A stretch of 64,000 nt of DNA, from assembly GCF_022201045.2 (NCBI RefSeq), contig NC_068563.1:25393001-25457000 (forward strand). Reading direction: 5' to 3'. The position numbers and the translations under genes are program-made. The stretch is from Citrus sinensis. Its lineage: Eukaryota > Streptophyta > Magnoliopsida > Sapindales > Rutaceae. Shown here one piece after another: positions 45,747-54,045 of this stretch. Below the pieces are notes generated by a model. The model worked only from the letters and a program-made list of their open reading frames with translations, made no database searches and was not told the DNA's origin. The first letter of the stretch is position 1, and every line of letters starts with the position of its first letter.

Positions 45747-46132
45747 GAAGGAAATATTATAAGATATATATGTCTATCAATTTTTACACATTTACACTAT
45801 TGAAGCTCTAAATGTATTTAAAATTTTATAAATAAAATATTATGTTTATATTTACCTTTTTAAAGAATAAAAAAAGGAAAATCATCTCTAATATTTGAGT
45901 TTTAATGATAAGAATATGTAAATTATTTTAAAATAAAAAATATAATCGGGTCATTGATCGGATAAATGGATCAAGAATTTTAACCCAAACCCAATACGGA
46001 AAAAAATCGTGTTGACCCGGACCCAACCCATTTAATAATCGTGTTAAATTTGGTGACCCATACCTATTTATTTATGTCGTGTTTGTGTCGAGTAATCGGG
46101 TCGTGTCAAATTTTACCAGCTCTACATACACC

Positions 46133-46471
46133 TTATGATTGAAAATTATAATAGATGAGAATGAGATGCCGTACTTTCATTTTAAAAAAAAATGAATGAC
46201 TTGTCATCTTAAAATAACAAGATAAACAAACTTCACGCTTGCAGTGGAACTTCATGTAATCCATCTGTTTGGTGGGTAGATGTCCCATCGTTTACTAAAA
46301 GAATGATAAACAACGCATCTCAAATCAACAAGGCAGCTGTAACAACAGCAACGACAATAATGATCCTAATCTCGATCCTTGTGTCGAAACCCAGCCGGTA
46401 TTTACACCTGGTAAGAGGCAGCTGCTCAATGCATCCAACAAAGCATCTGTTTGTTGCCGCCACATCGAAGA
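46133..46471. other. Spacer between two hAT-type elements
   Basis: A 339-bp stretch with a 61-codon ORF (46303-46488) that runs into the MITE at 46472. Its reading frame does not join the ORF on the other side of that MITE, so I do not call a gene. Confidence 0.4.
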
Positions 46472-47103
46472 TAGGTGCATTGAATTAAATTAAAAATTTA
46501 AAAATTTACATTTAATAAATTAAATATTTAGTAAAAATTTGTGATCTATAAAAAAATAAAAATATTTATTTAATAAAAAATAAAACTTGTAAATATAGTA
46601 TCATACTCACTAATAAATAAATAAATTAAAATATGATTATATTAACATCATATTATATTTTATCTGATAATAATATAAAATAAAAATAATTATATAAAAA
46701 AATATGGCTTCCTAAGCAGTTAATTTTCATGTAATGATATAAATAAATGAGATTTTTTTTTATTTAATGTGTTATATTTTGAAATTTTGAATTTATTTTC
46801 TGACTTTATTTAAACAACTAATTTATTTAAATCTTATTTAATTTTAAATTTGATTGCTAGTAAAATTATTTTTATATTAATTTTTTTTATTTAGTTAGTT
46901 TGTGGTTATAACATAATTAAAAAATTTTAGTCCGCAAACCAATCTATAAAATGGTGAATTGGATTTGAATTAGGTCAAATTCTCATCCGATCTGCAGATA
47001 TATAGATTAAATTTGAATTGACTTTCATCAATGAATTAAAAATTTATAATCCGTAAAATCGTGGATCGGATATAGATGGACATTCAATCCGCGAACATCC
47101 CTA
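46472..47103. mobile_element. hAT-type MITE, copy 1 (opposite orientation to copy 2)
   Basis: About 632 bp, left end taggtgcattgaatt, right end cgcgaacatcccta. The flanks atcgaaga (46464-46471) and atcgagga (47104-47111) match at 7 of 8 bases, an 8-bp hAT duplication. The interior is the diverged reverse complement of the element at 48093-48829 (shared blocks such as aacttgtaaatat and aaatcgtg). Confidence 0.75.
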
Positions 47104-47349
47104 ATCGAGGACAAGAATGCAAAGCACTCATCTTTCAAAAGCTTGTCACTAAGCATCAAGAGAAGCGGGAAAGAACTCGGTGGTGAGGTTACAGAAAGCA
47201 TCTCGTTCGAGAAGCTACCTAGCGAGACCGCGGAGGAAGATTACAGGCTAAAATCTTTCTTCAAGTTGCTCGGAGAAATTCCTTCAAGGGCAAACTGTGT
47301 CGAAATTATTTTGGTTCACTACATAAAGCAGCTTCAGGTCCGGTCTTAA
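47104..47349 (+). pseudogene. Degenerate ORF related to the 36.0-kb relic, interrupted upstream by a MITE
   Basis: The frame is open from the MITE border: KNAKHSSFKSLSLSIKRSGK, then SFEKLPSETAEEDYRLKSFF and KLLGEIPSRANCVEI, stop at 47347-47349. EEDYR..F.KLL..IP matches the relic at 36037-36357. Further on, 47398-47440 reads LELFKLKTLDLWKG in another frame, like exon 2 of the 27892 gene. No family is recognised and the start is lost. Confidence 0.4.
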
Positions 47350-48084
47350 AGCGAGAGAAGATGATGATGAAGAAGAAGGGTAATCATCAGTCCCAAAGCT
47401 GGAGCTGTTCAAGTTGAAAACCCTAGATTTGTGGAAGGGGTTGCGAAAGATGGGGATGATGGCCGTGTTTGAGTTTCGATTATTATACATGCATGTTCAT
47501 ATGACCAGTTTTGTTAATTGGGCAAGGTGTGTATACATAATATAATTATGTATCATTGGACTTAATCAGGGGAAAAATAAGCCATAATTAAAATAAAATC
47601 AGAGTCCATTTAATGTTTTTCAGTGAGAGGAATTTGAACTCTAACTATTGACTGAAAGAATCTAAACAACTTATTTATCCCCTTGAAATAAATGATAGTA
47701 AAAATTTCTTCTTTTTCCTCATTGAATCAATTAAGTGGACAAATGCAAGAAAATTGTTTCGAACAAATCTGTCATCAAAACCGTTCATTTATGCGCTTTG
47801 GCAATTTGCATTTATATCGTTATTTTTTTCCTCTTACTCATAACATTTTCATAAAAATTAGGAATAATTTCTACGTGAACAACGTACTGTGATTTTCATC
47901 ACCGTTTAGCGGTGCCGCGGTGGACTAAACTAAACCAATCAAAACCAGCAAAACATTTTTTTTCTGTTTTTAGGGATTTGATTGGGTAGCTTTCAAGCAA
48001 CTTTATTAAGATAGCTATTCGAATTCAAATCTTATGAGAGATAAAATAATAATAATAATAATAATAAATGAATTTAAATTAGAA
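47350..48084. other. Intergenic region with a possible SINE tail
   Basis: No gene. Around 47975-48067 the sequence gggtagctttcaagca, then tattcgaattcaaatctta and an (aat)n run at 48045-48067 resembles a tRNA-derived SINE (A box, B box, simple-repeat tail), but strongly degraded. Confidence 0.35.
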
Positions 48085-48092
48085 CCAACCAA

Positions 48093-48829
48093 TAGGGGTG
48101 TTTGCAGATCGGATTTTACGGATTGGAAATCAATTTATATCTGATTCACGATTTTGTGGATTATAATTTTCAATCCAATCCAATTCACAGATTGATGATA
48201 TTTAATTCAAATCTAATCCAGACATCTACGGATCGAACACATATTTGACCCAATGCATTTCCAATCCACCATTTTACAGACTGAAAATTTTTATTTATGT
48301 CCAATCCACAAACTAACTAAATAAAAAAATTAATATAAAAATAATTTTACTATCGATCGAATTTAAAATTAAATAAGATTTAAATAAATTAATTATTTAA
48401 ATAAAGTTAGAAAATACATATAAAGTTTCAAAATATAACATACCAAAACGAAAAAAAAAATCTCCTTCGTTTAGATCAGTACATGAAAATTAACTATTTA
48501 AAAAGTTATATTTGTTTATTTAATTATTTTTTATTTTATATTATTATCGAATAAGATATAATGTAATGTTAATGTAATTATATTTTAACTTATTTATTCA
48601 CTAATAAGTACTAATACCATATTTACAAGTTTAATTTTTTAATTAAATAAATACTTTTTAATTTTTTTGCGGATTCATAGAGTTTTGCAGATTTACAAAA
48701 GTAGATCCATATCCAATCTACCAATTGTGGATTACCAAAATTTTAATTCAATTTAATCCATTAATTCACGGATTGAATTTCTACGAATCATATGAATTGA
48801 GCGGATCGGATTGGATTTTGAACACCCTA
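48093..48829. mobile_element. hAT-type MITE, copy 2
   Basis: 737 bp. Left end taggggtgtttgcagatcgg and right end in reverse complement tagggtgttcaaaatccaat form the inverted termini. The 8-bp flanks ccaaccaa (48085-48092) and ccaactaa (48830-48837) match at 7 of 8. No ORF. Subterminal parts are rich in atccaatcc / ggattgga repeats. Confidence 0.85.
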
Positions 48830-48837
48830 CCAACTAA

Positions 48838-50476
48838 TGTCTTATGAACTGGCCGGGCCTTAGATAATTTGGCCCAATTCACCGAATAATCCAAACTATT
48901 AAATCCTAGTATTTAAAAAAAAGGTATGATAATAACAGTACCATTAGGGTTGAATCTAAGTCAAAAGCAGGAGTGTGTATAGTAGAGAGTGAATTGATGG
49001 AGCCTGCAGGCTTTGAATATTTGACTCTGCCGCTAGCTATAGCCCAATCAGCTATGTTATTTTGTTGTTGAATGTTTAGCTGTTTGGTCTTTAGTACTCA
49101 GACCATTATTACTACCAGACGAGTAGACGTGAACTCAAATATTATTCCTCGCACAAGGCGATTGCCCAATTGCCCATCCTGTCGGCAACCCTGTGAAAAA
49201 AATTTAAAAGAAAAATTCATCAAAAATTTAACAATTAATATGAGAGTGAATATACATGTACAAGAATTATACGTCGAAAACAATTATGATTTTTTTCTTC
49301 CCTAATTTACCTAACTGGTTAATTATTGGAAAATCTTTAAAGTTAAATTACATTAATGGTCTCAATTTGTATGATTCATTTGTTTCGTTTGCAAGGAGAA
49401 ATCTTAGCAAATCTTTAGGGTAGACCATACCCAAGATCTGCTAAAAGCTATACGACAAAACTCAAACGAAATTCCAGTCATAAAAGTTGGCAGATTGATC
49501 AATAATCATGCACTATAATGTACAAGGGAACCAGGCTGATTAATCTTATATCAATATTTTAATTGATTTAACATGTAACCTAACTACTTTTCTTCAAATT
49601 TTTCATCTTCCTCTAAAAACAATCAAGAAAGGGAAAAGAAAAAGCTCTCTGATTACGATTCCTTCAAAACGAGTGGTCGTGGTAATTGATTTAACGTATA
49701 ACATTGGAGCACCCTGGAGGACATGGACCGACAAGGGGGAAACAAGTTCAGCAATAATTAAATAACTTTTTAATTTTCTGAATTTCACGGGGGGAACAAA
49801 TAATAAAGTAATCCATTACTGCAAAAAAAGGTCTATTCATTTCCTGCGCCACACGAAAAGAGGGAAGAAAAAAAAAATCTTAAAATCTCAAATCTCAAAA
49901 GAAATGTCACTAACTACTACTATTAGGTTTATAGCCAAATGACAGAACTGGTGTTATCAACAGTTTCAGAATTTTTTGCTCTTATTGCAAAATACGGAAC
50001 GGGAGTAAATTTATGCTCCGGCTGCATTATACTCAATAAATCTCTGAATTAAACTGCAAATGTGTACCCAAATAGGAAACTTTTATTGCAATATATCGTA
50101 AAGAATGGTAACAATTCAAAAAAGTGAAAATAATATCACTATGGACCACAATCTTGTGGTAAAGTAGAGATATATAGGACAATGATGTTAGACAATTTCA
50201 CTGTGCGGCCCATGCAACAGCACTGTGCATTTTCCATAATAGTGTGCTGCAGATGCTGTCCAATAAAGGAGAGACTGTAAGTCTTTCCTGATGATTACTA
50301 TTTCACATGAGGAGGGGGGTGAATTGGGTCGTGACTACTCGTGTGTGACAGTAGACACTATAGAGATAGGCTACTGTGAAAGTTGACACACAAATAATTT
50401 AACGCGGTTCCGTGTGTATAAAAACAAGGCAAACGTGAGTCTTTCACTTTAGGGTTTCAAAGAATCAAGAGCATAT
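48838..50476. other. Intergenic region, upstream of the A/B-barrel gene
   Basis: No supported ORF; the short ORFs at 49072-49305 are not convincing. Near the right end lies the promoter of the next gene, with TATAAAA at 50417-50423, about 54 bp before the start codon. Confidence 0.5.
50417..50423 (+). promoter_or_regulatory. Probable TATA box of the A/B-barrel gene
   Basis: tataaaa followed by a short leader to the ATG at 50477; position fits a compact 5' UTR of roughly 25-30 bases. Confidence 0.55.
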
Positions 50477-51431
50477 ATGGGTGAGGGTGAAGAGGCAGCA
50501 ATGGGAGAGTTCAAGCACTTGGTGATTGTTAAGTTCAAGGAAGGTGTGGTTGTGGAGGATATTGTCAAAGGGATGAAAAAGCTAGTTTCAGAGATTGATG
50601 CTGTCAAATCTTTTGAATGGTGAGTCCTTGTTTAGTACTTTTAATATAACCTTCTTTTATCTTGGAGTTCAAAAAACCATTTAACGTTTTAATAATCATA
50701 AGATATTCTTTAGTGTTAGACAATAAGGAAATAGTTTTTTTGCTTGTAAGAAGAGATTATATCTTTCGAGATAGCAGCAAAAGAGGTCTCGGAGTTGAAT
50801 CCTGCTCACGTCAGAGTTTAAGAGAGATGTTATTTATATTCATGAAAAATGAATCCGATCCATTATAAGATGCTTGAATTTTACTAGGTTTATTCTTTGT
50901 AAGTAAACATAAGCAATACCCTAATATCTCATTTTGCTTACTACAAGCTGTTACATTTTTTTTTTTCTTATATTCATGAAAAATGAATCTGATCAATAAT
51001 CAAATGCTTGAATTTTACTAGTTTTATTTCTTGTAAGTAAACATAACCAATATCTTAATATCCCCTTTTTGCTTACTAGAAGATGTTACATTTTTTCGAG
51101 ATAGTACAAGAGGTCTGAGAATCGAATCATGCTCGCATCAGAGTTCAAGAAAGAGAGATTTGTTTTTTTTTTTAATTTCCTCCAAAAAGAAAAATCCATA
51201 ACCTTCAAAAAGAAATTTTAATATGACAGGGGCCAAGATGTAGAAGGGCAGGAGATGCTTAGGCAAGGCTTCACACATGCATTCTTGATGACATTCAACA
51301 AGAAGGAAGACTATACAACCTTTGCAAGCCATCCCAGCCACGTCGAATTCTCGGCTACATTTTCAGCTGCTATTGAGAAGATTGTCCTGCTTGATTTCCC
51401 TACCGTGCTTGGCAAAGCACCAGCAGCATGA
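50477..51431 (+). CDS. Stress-response A/B barrel (Dabb) protein, HS1-like
   Basis: Exon 1 at 50477-50619, exon 2 at 51230-51431 (GT-AG, phase consistent), 114 residues. The protein reads FKHLVIVKFKEGVVVEDIVK, then a helix with MKKLVSEIDAVKSFEWGQDV, GFTHAFLMTFNKKEDYTTFA, SHPSHVEF and a final strand IVLLDFPTVL. This is the single-domain dimeric alpha/beta barrel of the Arabidopsis HS1 (At3g17210) type, reported to have antimicrobial activity; the biochemical role is otherwise unclear. Length and all core elements fit. The first of two close ATGs (residue 1 and 9) is taken. The intron carries an imperfect repeat, listed separately. Confidence 0.9.
50766..51156. repeat. Nested duplication in the intron of the A/B-barrel gene (A-B-B'-A')
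   Basis: Unit B, ttatattcatgaaaaatgaa onward to gttacatttttt, about 135 bp, is present twice in tandem (about 50831-50965 and 50968-51092). The outer units A (cgagatagcagcaaaagagg, 50766-50830) and A' (cgagatagtacaagaggt, 51096-51156) are also similar and in the same orientation. A and A' contain gttgaatcctgctcac / atcgaatcatgctcgc, like the B box of tRNA-derived SINEs. Confidence 0.7.
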
Positions 51432-52299
51432 CACTCCAAAATTCTAGGCGATAATAATTAAGTGAGATTAGTATTAATCTGCTATATGCGTGTGTATGTT
51501 TGGTTTGCTTATCTCTATGAGTTAATATTATTATTTGCCAGTATCAGTAACTATTTGGTTTGTCACAATATATAGCCTTATTATAAGTTCTTTAATTCTG
51601 CAATTTCAACCAGCTGTATTATGGACACATATGTTGTATGCATGTAGCTTGATTGTGGAATTTGGTAAATGCTAGAGCCTAGAAATCACTTTTCCTCCCT
51701 TCAATGATCATGGAAAGGACTCTTTGACTTTGTTTCTCTACCGAATCTATTGTAATTTATATGATAGCAACTCTGTCTACCACAAACATCATTCACACTC
51801 CAATCAGACACCAAGAGACCAAAATTCAAGGTACAAGTATAATTAAGCATTTTTTGCTTTATGTTTGCTAATGTGAACTAGAAATAACACTTGCGAAAAT
51901 TCAAAAACAGACACAATGATAGGTTTCATGTGAAGTGATGAGTTTTCAGCAATCTCAAGAAATTAAAAAAAAAAAAAAAAAAGAGGTGGGGGGAACAGGC
52001 AGAATCTAAAACAAAGGATGTGGAAAAAGCAAAGATTCTAATGTAAAAGGGCACTTGCAAAAGGTGCAATAAAATTCCTTTATTGCACATCCCAAGTTAT
52101 CACTAATAATAAAAAGATGAGGATAAATGAGAATATGAGAGTAGCCAGTTCAAAAGAAGGAGCCCGAGCGGAAAGTAACATCAATTCATTATTTAAGAGA
52201 TAAAAAGTAAATTCCCTTATACTTTCGATCTTTTCAATACAAAAGATCAATATATTCGTTCTCATTGTTTGAAATCCAAAACCATCAAAGCGAGAAAAT
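51432..52299. other. Intergenic region
   Basis: Holds the 3' UTR of the A/B-barrel gene and the promoter of the next gene. An A run is at 51964-51982. No gene seen. Confidence 0.5.
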
Positions 52300-52853
52300 A
52301 TGCAGAACATTTTTCATCAGCTGCTTCTCATATTCAGTCTCCTAATAATCAACACCTCTATAGCACAATCGGTTCCCGCAAGCTTTTGTGGGAAAATTGA
52401 AAATAGAGAACCTTTCTTAAACCAAAACACAACTAAAACACTAACCATCCCTCACTACAAGAGGGCGTACAGAAGATTTTTGGGTGACGATGATGTCGAA
52501 TCCAAAGAAGAAGTTGGGTTGGGGACAAGAATTTCATTTGACGAAATTCCTGACCATCTACCAGATGTTTGTAAAGAGTGTGAGAAGCCTAATGGCAACT
52601 GTGGTGTTGGCTTGAAGTGCATTTGCCATCCAAAAGAATGCAGTAAGTCTGTATTCTTGTTAAGTATTATTTCTATCAAGTTTGTAAATTTTGGTTTTGA
52701 TGTTAGATATAATTAATTAGTTTGCATGCTGTTTCTTAATTTGCAGAAGATAAGGTCATTTCTAATTTGAGTGGAACCTTGAATCCTGCTGGTAATATTC
52801 TCTTTCCAGTGCTTTCTTTCACGGTGTTAATGATCTTTTGGAACCATTGTTAA
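52300..52853 (+). CDS. Small secreted Cys-rich protein with hydrophobic C-terminus
   Basis: Exon 1 at 52300-52642, intron 52643-52746 (GT-AG), exon 2 at 52747-52853, 149 residues. An N-terminal signal peptide (MQNIFHQLLLIFSLLIINTS) is followed by a hydrophilic middle with an N-glycosylation site (NTT), then a Cys cluster CKECEKPNGNCGVGLKCIC with a further C (C-x2-C-x6-C-x5-C-x-C-x4-C), and a hydrophobic end (ILFPVLSFTVLMIFW) that could be a GPI-anchor signal or a membrane helix. It is likely cell-surface. I know similar uncharacterised plant proteins but no function. The hydrophobic tail in exon 2 assumes no third exon: a GT lies at its start, so an alternative splice there is possible. Confidence 0.7.
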
Positions 52854-53826
52854 CGCAAGGAGAGATTAGAATAATGTTAATTAAGACTTATAGTTGCTAA
52901 GATTAAGCACCTTGATTATTTATGTACATACGTATGCATGTATGTTCATATAATCATATCTAGAAAGCTCGGACAATTAATGGAGTTGTGTTTGGATTGA
53001 TTTAAAGTTTTGTTTAATATTGTGGTGTTGTTAGTACCCCACCTCTGTTAAGTATAATTTTTTTTTTAATGGAAAAAATAATTGTAAATTTTTATGATAG
53101 TAGAATCCACAATTAGTGAAAAAGAGAGAAGCATATAACTCGGGTGGCTAAAATCCAAATTCAGGAAAAGGCCTTGAAAAATGAAAATGATGGGAAGATT
53201 TGAGATGTCTCCCATTTGACTCTGATTAGGCCAAAAAAAAAAAAAGTTAATAATAAATAAAAATAAAACCTCCTCAATTCCAAATTCTTTGATGGAAAGA
53301 ATTGACTTCAATCGAATTGACCTCACTATAAGATTGTTTACTAATTCTTCTTTTTTTTTTTTTGTCTAAAATAATGATCAGAAAACAAAATATAAATATA
53401 ATAAAGCTGAACAGCAATGGTGTTTGAGCAAATCAATAATTGAAGCACATTCTGTAAATTTTCAGTCTATAAACAAATAATTGTAGGCATAAAGAGAATG
53501 TTGAATTGGAAGGCTCCAATGTAATAATAATAATTCAATTAAAAAGCTGAGCACAGCTCGCAGCGCACCTGTGTACCATTATTTTATGACTTCACGTGTA
53601 CAATATTTGCCTTCTTTTTCTTCAGCTGCCTGACAAGCGGCAACTTGTGGACCTAAAAACGTTTACCTTGGAATTTTTGTTTTTCAAGGTTGTGACCATG
53701 TAATTTTTGGGTTTCGTGTCCTCCAATTTAGGCAATAGGCACTATCAAGTGATTATATTTTATTAACTTTTGTTGATTTTTTCTTTTTTAATTACCTAAC
53801 GGTGTTCAAAATGTGAGGTACATTTT

Positions 53827-53944
53827 AATATATATAGTAGGATAGGCATAGTTAAGCGTGTTTCAGTCATCACTTACATTTATTATAAGATTTACGCGTC
53901 TATGATAGATGCCAATATATATATAGTAGGATAGGCATAGTTAA
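53827..53944 (+). repeat. 29-bp direct repeat, two copies 87 bp apart
   Basis: tagtaggataggcatagtta preceded by an (AT)n stretch occurs at 53827-53855 and 53914-53944, exact apart from AT number. Confidence 0.85.
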
Positions 53945-53988
53945 AAATCACTTTTTTTTATAGACTTAGATTTCAAATTTTAATTTTA

Positions 53989-54045
53989 AAAGCCGGCTGA
54001 GTGGTTAGGGCTGTTGTCCTCTAAATTGAAGGGTAGCAGTTTAAA
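53989..54045 (+). repeat. Possible tRNA-derived (SINE) fragment
   Basis: ccggctgagtggttagggct resembles the A box of a tRNA-Leu/Ser-like promoter, and gggtagcagtttaaaa, about 30 bp on, resembles a decayed B box. No tail or target duplication was found. It is not a functional tRNA: the stems do not pair. Confidence 0.3.

Larger units (their letters stand above)
37332..45756 (-). mobile_element. Endogenous caulimovirid (Florendovirus-like), full genome length, inactivated
   Basis: About 8.4 kb on the minus strand: tRNA-Met primer site at one end (45735-45746), leader, a long polyprotein frame (movement protein, coat protein, protease, reverse transcriptase, RNase H), a second ORF overlapping its stop, then an intergenic region with a promoter. 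There are no LTRs and no integrase, which separates it from retrotransposons. Both ends share gataccagaaggaaata, so the circular genome is opened at the primer site. Two ORFs in this arrangement and insertion at TA repeats are what I remember for Florendovirus copies in plant genomes. Three stops in the polyprotein frame and one in ORF2 inactivate it. Confidence 0.85.
37227..45812. repeat. 60-bp direct duplication flanking the viral insert (37227-37286 and 45753-45812)
   Basis: Both copies hold tattataa, a diverged tat-rich part and the exact block acacatttacactattga. By eye about 84% identical, differences mostly transitions. They lie just outside the two viral ends. The left copy is followed by a (TA)n tract before the virus. 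This looks like host element sequence duplicated during integration. Confidence 0.7.
36974..46124. mobile_element. hAT-type DNA transposon containing an endogenous pararetrovirus
   Basis: Terminal inverted repeats tagagctggcaaaa (left) and ttttaccagctcta (right) are exact over 9 and similar over more bases. The 8-bp target duplication catacacc is perfect (36966-36973 and 46125-46132). The left and right subterminal parts share gtgtcgtgtc and aatcgggt type blocks in inverted order. Removing the viral insert leaves about 0.7 kb without a transposase, so the host element is a non-autonomous hAT. The window start holds another copy of the same family. Confidence 0.9.

Noticed and set aside
37332..45756. 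An LTR retrotransposon instead of a virus
   Set aside because: There are no long terminal repeats and no integrase, a movement-protein-like domain is present, and the shared end sequence is only 17 bp around the primer site.
46303..47349. A single small gene interrupted by the MITE at 46472-47103
   Set aside because: Removing the MITE and one copy of the 8-bp duplication does not bring the left ORF (46303) and right ORF (47104) into the same frame.
53989..54045. A functional tRNA gene
   Set aside because: Only the A-box-like part is convincing; acceptor and anticodon stems do not pair. Kept as a low-confidence SINE fragment.
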